Shown here: piece by piece, positions 25,709 to 35,910 of the stretch
Layout of the letters: the number at the start of each line of letters is the position of its first letter
Numbering within the stretch: position 1 is the stretch's first letter
Assembly (NCBI RefSeq): GCF_000701425.1
Contig: NZ_KL370781.1
Location: forward strand, 1-48,096
Origin: Deinococcus frigens DSM 12807
GTDB taxonomy: Bacteria > Deinococcota > Deinococci > Deinococcales > Deinococcaceae
DNA length: 48,096 nucleotides
Direction: 5' to 3'
Position numbers and translations under genes: made by a program
The notes under the pieces: generated by a model
Databases searched by the model: none
Told to the model about the DNA's origin: nothing
Seen by the model: only the letters and a program-made list of their open reading frames with translations

Positions 25709-26598
25709 TACTTCTCGGCCCCTTTTTCCTCCTCCAGCACCCGCTGGAGGAGGACCGGATCATCGGTTAGAATCCCGTCCACGCCCATCCTGACAAGACG
25801 GCGCATGGTGGCCTCGTCGTTGATGGTCCAGACCTGCACCGACACGCCCCGGCGGTGCATGGCCTTCACAAAGGACGGCGTGACCACCGTGAGGCCGCCG
25901 CCCGTCAGCGGCACCTGCGCCGATCTGCCGGGCACTGGAGCCAGCCCAGCCAATCCCACCTTGCTCAGCAGCACCAGCGGGCGCAGTTCCTTCTCGGTCA
26001 TGCTGCTCAGCACCTCGGGGCAGGCGGCGCGGAAATCGCCCATCGCCACGTCGCTGAAGCTGGACACCACCACGCGCGCGGTGGCCCCGGCGTCCCGCAG
26101 CGCCTTACAGAAGGGGACGCCCAGACTTGGCGTGACCTGCTTGATCTCGATGGACAGCGGCATATTCGGAAACTCGGTCAGCAGCTCCGAGAGCGTGGCG
26201 ACGCGCACGCCCTGACCCCGGAAAGGAAAGGTCTTGTCCCCAGCGGGCGAGAGGGTGTAGCCCGCGTCCGCCGCCTGCACCTGCGCCAGCGTCATGTCCT
26301 CGATCTTGCCCCGCGTGTCGGTCAGGCGATCCAATGTGGTGTCGTGGGACAGCACCAGTACGCCGTCCTTCGTGGCGTGCATGTCGGTGTCCAGCATGTC
26401 CACGCCCAATTTGGCGGCGTGGCGAAAGGCCAGCATGGTGTTGCTGGGCCACAGCAGTTCGCCGCCCTGGTGGGCCACGTTCCACACGCGCCCCGTGATC
26501 AGGGGATTGGACTGCGCCGCGCCGCCGCCACACGCGCCCAGCACGCCCAGCAGTCCCAGCGTCAATAAGCCCGCTCCTGCCCAACCACGTTTTTTCAT
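25708..26598 (-). CDS. Glycerophosphodiester phosphodiesterase lipoprotein
   Basis: The 296-residue protein has a lipoprotein signal (LGVLGACGGG, lipid Cys near residue 23) and a GDPD TIM barrel: VAHQGGELLWPSNTMLAF (catalytic His near 42), DMLDTDMHATKDGVLVLSHDTTLDR with the metal acids and second His, and SIEIKQV. The C-terminal part ends VDGILTDDPVLL. It hydrolyses glycerophosphodiesters to glycerol-3-phosphate outside the membrane. TAAAGT lies six bases before the ATG, so it is probably leaderless. Its -35 region overlaps the tRNA-Cys promoter on the other strand. The stop codon touches the MITE end. Confidence 0.9.
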   Translation of the reverse strand: MKKRGWAGAGLLTLGLLGVLGACGGGAAQSNPLITGRVWNVAHQGGELLWPSNTMLAFRHAAKLGVDMLDTDMHATKDGVLVLSHDTTLDRLTDTRGKIEDMTLAQVQAADAGYTLSPAGDKTFPFRGQGVRVATLSELLTEFPNMPLSIEIKQVTPSLGVPFCKALRDAGATARVVVSSFSDVAMGDFRAACPEVLSSMTEKELRPLVLLSKVGLAGLAPVPGRSAQVPLTGGGLTVVTPSFVKAMHRRGVSVQVWTINDEATMRRLVRMGVDGILTDDPVLLQRVLEEEKGAEK

Positions 26599-26626
26599 GG
26601 GTCCACTTTAGCGGGCTGCGCCCCGG

Positions 26627-26655
26627 TTTACAGCGTTGCGGGGCCGTGCTAGTAT
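26627..26655 (+). promoter_or_regulatory. Promoter of the tRNA-Cys/tRNA-Val operon
   Basis: TTTACA (26627-26632), 17 bases, TAGTAT (26650-26655). It lies 64 bases upstream of the mature tRNA-Cys end and has no other candidate product. Confidence 0.65.
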
Positions 26656-26718
26656 TCTTTGCGCTGGAGAGAACGGCCCTGCCAGACGGCGGCTTGCAGT
26701 TCGGCGTGTTCGGGTTTT

Positions 26719-26793
<75 letters not shown>

Positions 26794-26810
26794 ACCACGC
26801 CCCATTTTTC

Positions 26811-26885
26811 AGATCCGTAGCTCAGGGGTAGAGCACTACATTGACACTGTAGGGGTCAGCAGTTCAAATCTGCTCGGGTCTACCA
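26811..26885 (+). tRNA. tRNA-Val (GAC)
   Basis: Acceptor AGATCCG pairs with CGGGTCT. The anticodon arm CTACA-TTGACAC-TGTAG gives GAC, and the T arm is GCAGTTCAAATCTGC. CCA is encoded. It lies 18 bases after tRNA-Cys and is followed at once by a terminator, so the two form one transcript. Confidence 0.96.
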
Positions 26886-26892
26886 TACAGAA

Positions 26893-26917
26893 ACCTTCGC
26901 TCAGGCGAGGGTTTTTT
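26893..26917 (+). terminator. Terminator of the tRNA operon
   Basis: ACCTTCGC, TCAG loop, GCGAGGGT then TTTTT: a compact stem with a strong U-tract, eight bases after the tRNA-Val CCA end. Confidence 0.9.
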
Positions 26918-27158
26918 CTATAGAACTGTCTTTTTCAGTGGGTGCGGCCTCAGCGCTGTCCGGTGCCGGGAGAGGACGGTGGCCACACGATCCCACAGGT
27001 GTTCGGAAGCGCCGAGGACCGCGCAGGGACCGTCAAGCCTTCCCCATCAAATCCTTTGAACCGGGTTGAATACTGCCGTCCGCCCTGAATGTACGATTAG
27101 CCGCTTATGGGGCAGTTTGTAATAGGTCGGTCAGGGTGGTGCCAGCATACTGCCCGGC
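26918..27158. other. Gap after the tRNA operon
   Basis: No gene is seen. It contains the 16-mer TTTGAACCGGGTTGAA near 27054, the inverse of a motif near 5574. From here to about 27830 the coding signal is poor and the sequence looks eroded. Confidence 0.4.
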
Positions 27159-27443
27159 ATGGTAAGTCTCCTGCTGATCGTGTTTTTCGGTGCCCTGGCC
27201 ATCGCGCTTCTGCTGGTCCCGCGCCCCTCGGGGCGGCTCAAACCGGTGGCCCGCGTAAAGTCCCCCGCACCGGTGCGGCCCCGTCTGCCGTCTGCCGTCT
27301 GCCGAGCGTCCCAGTCCACAGGCGGGTTAGCACTGTTCGCCCACGCCGCCGGGCAAGGTCCCGAGAAGGACCGCAGGCCAGCATCAAGGACGCTGGATCA
27401 TTCAGGGCGGGCCGCTGCCCCTCTCTTATCTCGTGGTCGATGA
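27159..27443 (+). CDS. Doubtful small membrane-anchored protein or gene fragment
   Basis: The frame opens with one clear hydrophobic helix (MVSLLLIVFFGALAIALLL) and a proline/arginine-rich tail (94 residues in all). CATACT seven bases before the ATG resembles the leaderless starts seen elsewhere in the window. The tail beyond about residue 50 is low quality and runs into the response-regulator pseudogene. I think the start may be real while the rest is degraded. No family is recognised. Confidence 0.3.
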   Translation: MVSLLLIVFFGALAIALLLVPRPSGRLKPVARVKSPAPVRPRLPSAVCRASQSTGGLALFAHAAGQGPEKDRRPASRTLDHSGRAAAPLLSRGR

Positions 27444-27795
27444 CAGTCCATAAGACCATCTGCTGGCCCGGAATGCGTGCGGACTCGCGCCGGAGGTGGA
27501 TACCAAGCCCTGGCGCTGTTGCAGGACCAGAACTTCAAGGTCGACGTGGTGTTGCTGGACCCCGATATGCCCGGGATGAGCGGCTGGGAAATGAAGAGGG
27601 GCCAGCACTTGGTCCGTATCCCGGTGGTGATCCTGTTCACCTCCAGCACCCAGCAGGCATGTCAGCGAGGCGAACACCCTGCGTGCCAGTCCGTATCTGG
27701 TCAAATCGTTGAGGCTCGCCGAACTTCCTGAGCCAGATCGAGAAGTTCCTGCACTGCTGGCAGTCGGGCCGCACCATCAACCCCGTCGGCCAGGA
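27424..27795 (+). pseudogene. Response-regulator (single receiver domain) pseudogene
   Basis: Pieces of a CheY/Rcp1-type receiver domain lie in order but in different frames. LVVDDSP is followed by a TAA in the first frame. VDVVLLDPDMPGMSGWE, the phospho-Asp loop, and IPVVILFTSSTQQA are in a second frame. VSEANTLRASPYLVKSL is in a third, and FLSQIEKFLHCW after another shift. At least three frame changes and one stop are needed, so the gene is dead. Such regulators usually work with phytochrome-like or hybrid histidine kinases; none is nearby. Confidence 0.75.
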
Positions 27796-27879
27796 CGCCC
27801 CGAACCTGTCAGCAATCTCCGCTCAGGTGGGGTTTTTTATCGGCTGCGCCCCAAGCTGAAGTGCTTTACATTTTCAGGC

Positions 27880-27914
27880 AAAAGAGCAGCGCCCACCCCC
27901 GCAGGAGTGAGCGC
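27880..27914 (-). terminator. Terminator of the acyl-CoA dehydrogenase gene
   Basis: On the minus strand GCGCTCAC pairs with GTGGGCGC (one G-U), followed by TGCTCTTTT. It starts 22 bases after the stop codon. Confidence 0.6.
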
Positions 27915-27935
27915 CGCCCGAACAACCCTGAAAGA

Positions 27936-29771
<1,836 letters not shown>

Positions 29772-29851
29772 GCAGACTCCTTGTGTCACAGACACGGTGG
29801 TGCAGGACCCATGCCCCTGCGGCACGATACCCGGCACTGTTGTTTAGACCG

Positions 29852-29880
29852 AGTATAAAACTTCCGGGGGCGAATGTCAC
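29852..29880 (-). promoter_or_regulatory. Promoter of the acyl-CoA dehydrogenase gene
   Basis: On the minus strand GTGACA (29880-29875), 17 bases, TATACT (29857-29852). The rest of the 300-base gap to the CRP-family gene shows no other feature I can name. Confidence 0.65.
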
Positions 29881-30071
29881 GCGAAATTCTCTCGCTTCCT
29901 CCTTTCTCCCTTTATAGACGGATAGGCCGGGGTCACTACCGGCCCCGGAGACGCCCGCGCCAGTATGGGGCGATGCTATTGTAAATGACCCGGTGTTCAT
30001 TACCGGCAGTCTTGACTGCGGAGGCACATCTGCCCCTCAGGCCGCCCAATTCGAGTATCCTGCTGGGGATC

Positions 30072-30767
30072 ATGAATTATCCGAGCCTGGTCTGGCACCT
30101 CAAACGCACCGAGCTGTTTGCCGACCTTGAACTGGCCGAGCTGGAAAAGGTGGCGGCCACGACCCCCTACCGCCAGTACGGGCCGGGCGAGGTCGTCTAC
30201 CGTATGGATGACCCCGCCGACGCGCTGTACTTCGTGAAAAGCGGCCTGATCAAGATCAGCAAACTGTTTCCCAACGGCAAGGAGGCGATCCTGGGCGTGA
30301 TCGGGCAGCACGATACCTTCGGCGAATTGCTCTTGCAGCCCGAAGAACGCCGCCCCACCCAGGCCGAGGCGCTGGAGCGCACCACTTTAATCGTGTTGCC
30401 GCGCAGCGAGTTGCAGTCCCTGCTGAGCAGCAAGCCCGATTTGGCCATGAAACTGATCCGCCTGATGGCCGCCCGGCTATTCGAGGCGCAGTCGTGGAGC
30501 GCTACCGTCAGCGCCTACAGCGCCCCGGAGCGCGTCGCCAGCCTGCTGTACCGCCTGGCCCGCGAATTTGGCAGACCGCACAACCAGGGCGTCGAGCTGA
30601 ACCTGAAGCTGAATCAGGAAGACATTGCTCGGATGGTGGGGGCCACCCGCGAAACGGTCAGCCATTCGCTGGGCAAGCTGAAGCTGGACGGCGCAATCGT
30701 GCGCGCCCGCACCCCAATCATCGTCCGCATGGAAGCGCTGAAAAGATACATTGAGGAAGGCAACTAG
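30072..30767 (+). CDS. CRP/FNR-family transcriptional regulator
   Basis: The 231-residue protein has a cyclic-nucleotide-binding-type beta-roll at residues of about 15-130 (PGEVVYRMDDPADALYFVKSGLIKI, then FGELLLQPEERRPTQAEALE) and a winged helix at about 150-220 whose recognition helix reads MVGATRETVSHSLGKL. The RPTQAEA segment resembles the CRP cAMP pocket (RSAxAxA type), so a nucleotide ligand is possible but not proven. The ATG at 30072 gives the normal family start. A clear terminator follows, so it is a single-gene unit divergent from the acyl-CoA dehydrogenase. Confidence 0.9.
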   Translation: MNYPSLVWHLKRTELFADLELAELEKVAATTPYRQYGPGEVVYRMDDPADALYFVKSGLIKISKLFPNGKEAILGVIGQHDTFGELLLQPEERRPTQAEALERTTLIVLPRSELQSLLSSKPDLAMKLIRLMAARLFEAQSWSATVSAYSAPERVASLLYRLAREFGRPHNQGVELNLKLNQEDIARMVGATRETVSHSLGKLKLDGAIVRARTPIIVRMEALKRYIEEGN

Positions 30768-30782
30768 ACGCCCTCTTCTCTG

Positions 30783-30812
30783 GCCCTCTCCCCTTTCGGA
30801 GAGGGCTTTTTT
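30783..30812 (+). terminator. Terminator of the CRP-family regulator gene
   Basis: GCCCTCTCC, six-base loop, GGAGAGGGC then TTTTTT. A textbook intrinsic terminator 15 bases after the stop codon. Confidence 0.93.
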
Positions 30813-31107
30813 ATGCCCTGGCTTTCAGGTGGGGGATGCGGAGCGGGCCGGTGCCCATCGTCTGGAGGCTCCCACGGTTTAACCCCTCTGCTCCGCAGCC
30901 TTGCAAGTCTGTCCCTGCCCGCAGGAAGGCAGGGAGATTGCCGCGCTGCACAATCTTCCGCCCTCGTTGGCTCTGCTCAAGGGCAAGCAGGCTGAGGGGA
31001 TGACCTTGCAGCCCACTGTACTTTTGAGCTTTTGATGCTGCGTTGTTTTGGGTATAGACGCCCTGCCCCCTCACGCCTGCCCGGTTTGTGCCAAGATGCC
31101 CCCTGGA

Positions 31108-32025
31108 ATGTTCCAAGCCCTGAGCAACGTGCTGCTGCCCGTGATGATCGTCGCCGGTCTGGGGGCGCTGCTGGCCTCGCGGATGAAGATCGACCAGATC
31201 ACCATCTCGCGCATCACCATGTACCTGCTGATTCCGGCGCTGGTGCTGGACGTGATTCTACGCACGCCGGTCAAGGCCGCCGAGGCCGGACAACTGGGGC
31301 TGGCCTTTTTGCTGGTGATGGGCCTGTCACTGGGGCTGGGCTGGCTGGCTGGCCTGGGCCGCCCCGACGCCGAACGCCGCAGCCTGAGCGCCGCTTCCGG
31401 CATCTGGAACAGCGGCAACATGGGGCTGCCGATTGCGCTGTTCGTTTTTGGGGACAGCGGTTTTGACCGGGCCACCGTTGTTTTTCTGGTCTCGATCGTC
31501 GCCATGTATATAGTCGGCCCGGCCATCTACGGCTCGGCGTCCAGGGCGGGGCAGAAGTACGGCGTGGCCGACATCTTGCGGTCAGTGTTCCGGCTGCCTA
31601 CCGTCTGGGTGGCGCTGATCGCGGTCGCGCTGCGGGTGCTGAACGTGCCGGTGCCGCAGGGCGTCACGCGTGGGGTCTCGTTGCTGGCGCAGGCCACCCT
31701 GCCGCTGGTGCTGCTGTCGCTGGGGCTGCAACTGGGCGCGGGAGGCTGGCCGCCGCTGAACCGCCGGGTGTGGCTGGCAAGTGCGGCGCGGCTGATCGGC
31801 GGGCCGCTGATCGCCCTGGGCGTGGGCTTTGTGGTGGGCCTGCGCGCCGAATCGCTGGCGGTGCTGGTTCTGTCGGCCAGCATGCCCACCGCCGTCAATG
31901 CCCTGCTGATCGCGCAGGAGTACGGCGGCGACTCGGACACGGTGGCGGGCGTGGTGCTGGTCACGACGCTGGGATCGGTGCTGAGTATTGCGGCGGTGGT
32001 GGCGCTGTTGCCGGGGCTGGGCTAA
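31108..32025 (+). CDS. AEC-family (auxin efflux carrier type) transporter
   Basis: The 305-residue membrane protein has about ten segments and belongs to the AEC/malate permease family. Seen are the opening ALSNVLLPVMIVAGLGALLA, SGIWNSGNMGLPIALFVFG near residue 100, and the second-half SMPTAVNALLIAQEYGGD near 270. Bacterial members export or import organic acids or other small anions. The ATG at 31108 begins at the usual place; another lies four codons upstream. The roughly 295-base gap before it shows no gene. Confidence 0.88.
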   Translation: MFQALSNVLLPVMIVAGLGALLASRMKIDQITISRITMYLLIPALVLDVILRTPVKAAEAGQLGLAFLLVMGLSLGLGWLAGLGRPDAERRSLSAASGIWNSGNMGLPIALFVFGDSGFDRATVVFLVSIVAMYIVGPAIYGSASRAGQKYGVADILRSVFRLPTVWVALIAVALRVLNVPVPQGVTRGVSLLAQATLPLVLLSLGLQLGAGGWPPLNRRVWLASAARLIGGPLIALGVGFVVGLRAESLAVLVLSASMPTAVNALLIAQEYGGDSDTVAGVVLVTTLGSVLSIAAVVALLPGLG

Positions 32026-32070
32026 TCGGGGTCGAGTCGGATCGAACGGTTCGCCCGCTAGACTCCGGGG

Positions 32071-33330
32071 GTGATGGCACACCCGGCGGATTCGGAAGCA
32101 GAGCACCAGAACACGGTCTTGGTGATCGTGGGCGGCAGCATGGCGGCGGTCAAAGCGCCCTCCGTGCTGCGGCGGCTGCGCGGGGGCGGCGTGAAGGTGA
32201 ACGTGATCGCCACCCGCGCGGCCCTGGCCTTTATCACCGAGCTGAGTCTGTCCACCGCCGCCGACGGCCCGGTGGGGACCGATGAAGCGTGGTTCTCGCC
32301 CCGCCCCGACGCCCTGCACCTGACGCTGGCAAAGGCCGACGCGGCGGTGATCGTGGGTGCGTCTGCCGAGTTGCTGGCGGGCGCGGCACACGGCCACGCG
32401 AGCGATCTGGCGCAGGCGACGCTGCTCAGCGTGCCGGGGCCGGTGCTGTGGGTTCCGGCCATGAACGCGGCCATGTGGCGAAATCCAGCGGTGCAGGCTA
32501 ATGTGCAGAGATTGCGGGAGTGGGGCCACCACTTCCTGGGGCCAGAGGTGGGCGCGTTCGGCACACGCGGCGAGGGCGCGGGCATCGGGCGCATGGCCGG
32601 ACCGGAAGACATTGCCGCCGCCGCGCTGAAGTTGCTGGAGCCTGCCCTCCCCCCTGAATCAGAAGGGCGTGATCTGGAGGGCCTGAAGGTGGTGGTGTCC
32701 GCCGGGCCGACGCGCGAGTATCTGGACCCGGTGCGTTTTATCAGCAACCCCAGCAGCGGCAAGATGGGCTTCGCGGTGGCGCAGGACGCGCGGGACCGGG
32801 GAGCCGAGGTGGTACTGGTGACGGGTCCGGTGAATCTGCCTGGTCCGCCCGGCATGGCTGTGGTCCGCATCGGGTCGGCACTGGAGTTGCGCGACGCCGT
32901 GATTCAGGCCGCGCACGACGCCGATATCGTGGTTATGACCGCCGCAGTGGCCGACTACCGCGCCGCAGAGCCTGCGGGCGAAAAGCAGGCCAAGGTGGCG
33001 GGCGACGTGAGCATTCACCTGACCCCCAATCCCGATATCCTGGCCGAGCTGGGGCGCGACAGGGGTGGGCGCGTGCTGGTGGGCTTCGCGATGGAGACGC
33101 ACGCGGGGGTGGAGCGGGCCGCCGCCAAAGCCGCGCGCAAGAACGCCGATTTCATCCTGCTCAATTACCCCACGCAAGCAGGAACGGCGTTCGGCGGCGA
33201 CGACAATCAGGTCACGCTGGTCCGTGCCGACGGCTCGCACGAGGACTGGCCGCGCACCAGCAAGCGCGTGGTGGCGCGGCGACTGCTGGACGAGGCGTTG
33301 CGGGTTCACGTGCAGCGAACAGCAGGTTAA
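32071..33330 (+). CDS. coaBC: Bifunctional phosphopantothenoylcysteine decarboxylase/synthetase
   Basis: The 419-residue protein carries two steps of coenzyme A synthesis. The CoaC flavodoxin-like half (about residues 10-190) has [26 protein letters not shown] sequence ([17 protein letters not shown]), and a late cysteine-free loop. The CoaB half (about 200-415) shows [41 protein letters not shown] and VGFAMET. The start is a GTG at 32071, six bases after TAGACT, so it is leaderless; the ATG next to it is the second codon. It is followed by argR after 48 bases. Confidence 0.93.
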   Translation: MMAHPADSEAEHQNTVLVIVGGSMAAVKAPSVLRRLRGGGVKVNVIATRAALAFITELSLSTAADGPVGTDEAWFSPRPDALHLTLAKADAAVIVGASAELLAGAAHGHASDLAQATLLSVPGPVLWVPAMNAAMWRNPAVQANVQRLREWGHHFLGPEVGAFGTRGEGAGIGRMAGPEDIAAAALKLLEPALPPESEGRDLEGLKVVVSAGPTREYLDPVRFISNPSSGKMGFAVAQDARDRGAEVVLVTGPVNLPGPPGMAVVRIGSALELRDAVIQAAHDADIVVMTAAVADYRAAEPAGEKQAKVAGDVSIHLTPNPDILAELGRDRGGRVLVGFAMETHAGVERAAAKAARKNADFILLNYPTQAGTAFGGDDNQVTLVRADGSHEDWPRTSKRVVARRLLDEALRVHVQRTAG

Positions 33331-33342
33331 GCCCCTTCCCAA

Positions 33343-33371
33343 TTGCTTTATTCATCCCGACTGCATAAAGT
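33343..33371 (+). promoter_or_regulatory. Promoter of argR
   Basis: TTGCTT (33343-33348), 17 bases, TAAAGT (33366-33371), then seven bases to the GTG start. It overlaps an inverted repeat, so autoregulation is likely. Confidence 0.6.
33347..33369. promoter_or_regulatory. Probable ARG-box-like operator of argR
   Basis: TTTATTCA (33347-33354), seven bases, TGCATAAA (33362-33369): 8-bp arms with one mismatch, AT-rich like ARG boxes (TNTGAATWWWWATTCANW). It lies between the -35 and -10 boxes. Confidence 0.5.
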
Positions 33372-33378
33372 AGCGGGC

Positions 33379-33849
33379 GTGCCAGGCAAGCTCAGCAAGG
33401 AACAGCGGCAGAAACGCATTCAGGACATCATCGCCCGCGAGAGTGTATCCACGCAGGGCGAACTGGTGGAATTCCTGCGCCGGGAAGGCGTGCTGGTCAC
33501 GCAGGCCACCGTCAGCCGCGACATCAACGAGCTGCGGCTGGTGCGGGTGCCGGTGGGCAAGGGCCGTCACCGCTACGCCCTGTCGCAGTCCGGGGGCCAC
33601 GGCGACGTGGAGGGCGAACTGGCCCGGCTGTTCCAGAACTTCGTGCAGGACGTGGACCGGGGCGAGAACATGCTGGTGGTCCGCACTGCCGAGGGCCACG
33701 CGTCCGGGGTGGCGCTGCTGCTGGACCGCCTGCGCCGCGACGACATCGTGGGCACCATTGCTGGGGAGGACACCATTTTCGTGGTGGCCCGCACCACCGA
33801 CGAGGGTGAGGCGCTGATGGAAGAGTTGCACGCGCTGATGCTGGGTTAG
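33379..33849 (+). CDS. argR: Arginine repressor ArgR
   Basis: The 156-residue protein has a winged-helix N-terminal domain ([13 protein letters not shown], then [34 protein letters not shown]) and a C-terminal arginine-binding/hexamer domain ([23 protein letters not shown], then [19 protein letters not shown]). The start is a GTG at 33379, seven bases after a TAAAGT -10 box. An ATG 12 codons upstream lies before the promoter and is excluded. It represses arginine biosynthesis and activates catabolism in known cases. Its stop codon TAG overlaps the end of a MITE-like element. Confidence 0.93.
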   Translation: MPGKLSKEQRQKRIQDIIARESVSTQGELVEFLRREGVLVTQATVSRDINELRLVRVPVGKGRHRYALSQSGGHGDVEGELARLFQNFVQDVDRGENMLVVRTAEGHASGVALLLDRLRRDDIVGTIAGEDTIFVVARTTDEGEALMEELHALMLG

Positions 33850-33992
33850 AGCATTTGTCAAAAGAGTGATTACTTTTGACCGAACGAAGTGAATGAATTT
33901 TGCCGAGTATTTGGGACTGGTACAACTCCGAAGGAGAGCATGGAAGCATCGGGAGTTTCCTTTCCCGATGCTGTAATTCGGACACATGCTCT
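33848..33992. mobile_element. 145-bp MITE-like element with AGAGCAT ends
   Basis: The left end AGAGCATTTGTC (33848-33859) matches the right end read inward, AGAGCATGTGTC (33992-33981), with one mismatch. It is AT-richer than the flanks, has no gene, and contains a perfect 10-bp hairpin (AGCATCGGGA/TCCCGATGCT, 33945-33972). GGGT occurs on both sides, one base out of register on the left, so a target duplication is only possible. It differs from the IS630-type MITE. Confidence 0.6.
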
Positions 33993-34104
33993 GGGTCACC
34001 GCTCCAGAACCGACCCCGCCTCAGTGGAATGTGCTGGAACAGCGCGGGCAGCAAACCAAGCTCCGGAACGTGACATCAAGAGGGGGACCGTTCAGGGCAT
34101 CTTT

Positions 34105-35202
34105 TCAGTCGTGCGCTGAAGGGTGCGCCGCCAGCAGGATCAGCGTGAAGGTGCTGCCCGCCGGACCTGAACTCACCGTCAGGCTGCCGCCCATGCGGGT
34201 AGCGAGGCCACGGGCGATGGTCAGCCCCACCCCGCTGCCGTCGCCGCGCGTGCGGGCTGCGTCCACGCGGTAAAAGCGCTCGAAGATACGGGCCTGGTGT
34301 TCGGCGGAGATGCCGCCGCCCGTGTCCGCCACCGTGAACGCCACGTCGCCGCCCCGGTGTTCGGCTCCCAGCGTCACCTGCCCGCCGCGCGGCGTGTGCC
34401 GCAGGGCGTTGCCCAGCAGGTTGGCCAGAATCTGCGAGGCGCGCTCGAAATCTGCCGTGACCGGAGGCAGCCCCCCGGCTCCGAGATGGACCAGCGCCAC
34501 GCCCCGCTCCTCGTAAGCTCCCGCAAAGCGTTCGTGGGCATCGGCGATCAGCGCCTGTGGGGCAAAGTCGCTGGGATGCAGCTCCACCGCGCCCGCCTCC
34601 ACCCGCGACACCACACTGAGGTCCTGGGCCAGCCGCTCCATCGCCCCGGTCTCGCGCAGGATCGCTCCGGACACGGCCCCTGGCGTCATCACGCCGTCCT
34701 TGATGGCCTCGGCGTAACCGCGCAGCGCGGAGAGGGGCGTCCGCAGTTCATGGGCCACGTTGCTGATCAGCTCGACCCGGCCCTGTTCCACGGTTTGCAG
34801 GGCGGCGGCCATGCGGTTGAAGTGCCGCGCCACGTCAGTCAATTCGTCGCGGCCCTCCTCAGGCAGCCGCCGCCCGTAATCCCCGGTGGCGATGGCGTGG
34901 CTGCCGTCGCGCAGCCATTCTACCGAGCGCACCACCCGCCGCGCCGAGAACAGCGCGGTCAGGGCGGCTGGCACCAGCGCCAGCGGCAACGAGGCCAGCA
35001 GCGCCGCGTTCAGGGTGCGCCGCACGCCGCGTTCCAGGTCCAGGCGCAGGCTGGCCCCGTCCGGGCCGATCAGCGTGACCATCTGTTCGACGTGGTGGCG
35101 GATAAACGCCGACGACAGCGCCTCGCTGAGCAGCAGCACGGTCAGCAGCGCCACGCAGATCACCAGCAGGTGCGACAGGAACAGCCGGGCATAGAGTTTC
35201 AG
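34105..35202 (-). CDS. Sensor histidine kinase, probable CTG start
   Basis: The 365-residue kinase has a first membrane helix directly after its start (LYARLFLSHLLVICVALLTV), a short external loop, a second helix at about residues 65-90, HAMP (about 90-140), HisKA with NVAHELRTPLSALRGYAEA (phospho-His near 150), and HATPase with NLLGNALRHTP, ADTGGGI and GDGSGVGLTIARGLA. The first in-frame ATG/GTG would cut into the first helix. A CTG at 35202 gives MKLYARLFLSHLL and overlaps the regulator's TGA as CTGA, with GAGG just upstream. It is the partner of the regulator before it. Confidence 0.88.
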   Translation of the reverse strand: MKLYARLFLSHLLVICVALLTVLLLSEALSSAFIRHHVEQMVTLIGPDGASLRLDLERGVRRTLNAALLASLPLALVPAALTALFSARRVVRSVEWLRDGSHAIATGDYGRRLPEEGRDELTDVARHFNRMAAALQTVEQGRVELISNVAHELRTPLSALRGYAEAIKDGVMTPGAVSGAILRETGAMERLAQDLSVVSRVEAGAVELHPSDFAPQALIADAHERFAGAYEERGVALVHLGAGGLPPVTADFERASQILANLLGNALRHTPRGGQVTLGAEHRGGDVAFTVADTGGGISAEHQARIFERFYRVDAARTRGDGSGVGLTIARGLATRMGGSLTVSSGPAGSTFTLILLAAHPSAHD

Positions 35203-35885
35203 CCGACCTCACCCGCCTGCGGCTCCTCCCTGAACCGGTAGCCCACCCCGCGCACCGTCTCGATGTAGCGGGGGCAGTCGGCGTCGTCGCCCAGCTTGCG
35301 GCGCAGCGCCGTGACATGCACGTCCACCACCCGCGCGGTGCTGGGAAAGTCGTGGCCCCAGACCCGTTCCAGCAGCCGCTCACGGGTCCAGACCAGCCCC
35401 GGATGCTGGGCGAAGGTGCTGAGCAGGTCGTATTCCAGCTTGGACAGCTCCAGGGGTTGACCGGCCAGCGTGGCGCGGCGGGTCCGCACGTCCAGAAACA
35501 GCTCGCCGCTGCCAATCTCGTGGCGCACGCCCGCGCGGCGCAGCAGGGCGCGCACACGCGCCACCACCTCGCGCGGGCTGAAGGGCTTGACCACGTAGTC
35601 GTCCACGCCCAGGTCCAGGCCGCGCAGCTTGTCCTCCTCCTCGCCGCGCGCGGTGAGCATCAGCAGGGGCAGGTCCAGCCCAGCTTGGCGTGCCTCGCGG
35701 ACCAGGTCCAGGCCACTGACCTCCGGCAGCATCCAGTCCAGCACGGCCAAGTCGGCGCGTGGCAGCAGTTCTCGGGCATGGTGGCCGCCGGACGCCTGCA
35801 ACACCTCGTGGCCCTCGCCGCTCAGGTAGGCGTGCAGGATTTCCAGGATGGCCGGATCGTCATCCACGATCAGGACGCGGGCCAC
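35199..35885 (-). CDS. OmpR-family response regulator
   Basis: The 228-residue protein has a receiver domain with VDDDPAILEIL (acid pocket), phospho-Asp in AVLDWMLPEVSGLDL near residue 50, and KPF near 100, and a winged-helix DNA-binding domain with LSKLEYDLLSTFAQHPGLVWTRERLLERVWG and VDVHVTALRRKLG. The start is a GTG at 35885, 25 bases after the stop of the DUF305 gene. The kinase gene overlaps its stop. I infer that it controls the DUF305 gene and perhaps metal or envelope functions. Confidence 0.93.
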   Translation of the reverse strand: MARVLIVDDDPAILEILHAYLSGEGHEVLQASGGHHARELLPRADLAVLDWMLPEVSGLDLVREARQAGLDLPLLMLTARGEEEDKLRGLDLGVDDYVVKPFSPREVVARVRALLRRAGVRHEIGSGELFLDVRTRRATLAGQPLELSKLEYDLLSTFAQHPGLVWTRERLLERVWGHDFPSTARVVDVHVTALRRKLGDDADCPRYIETVRGVGYRFREEPQAGEVG

Positions 35886-35910
35886 AGCACGCCCCCGCTC
35901 ACCCTGAACC

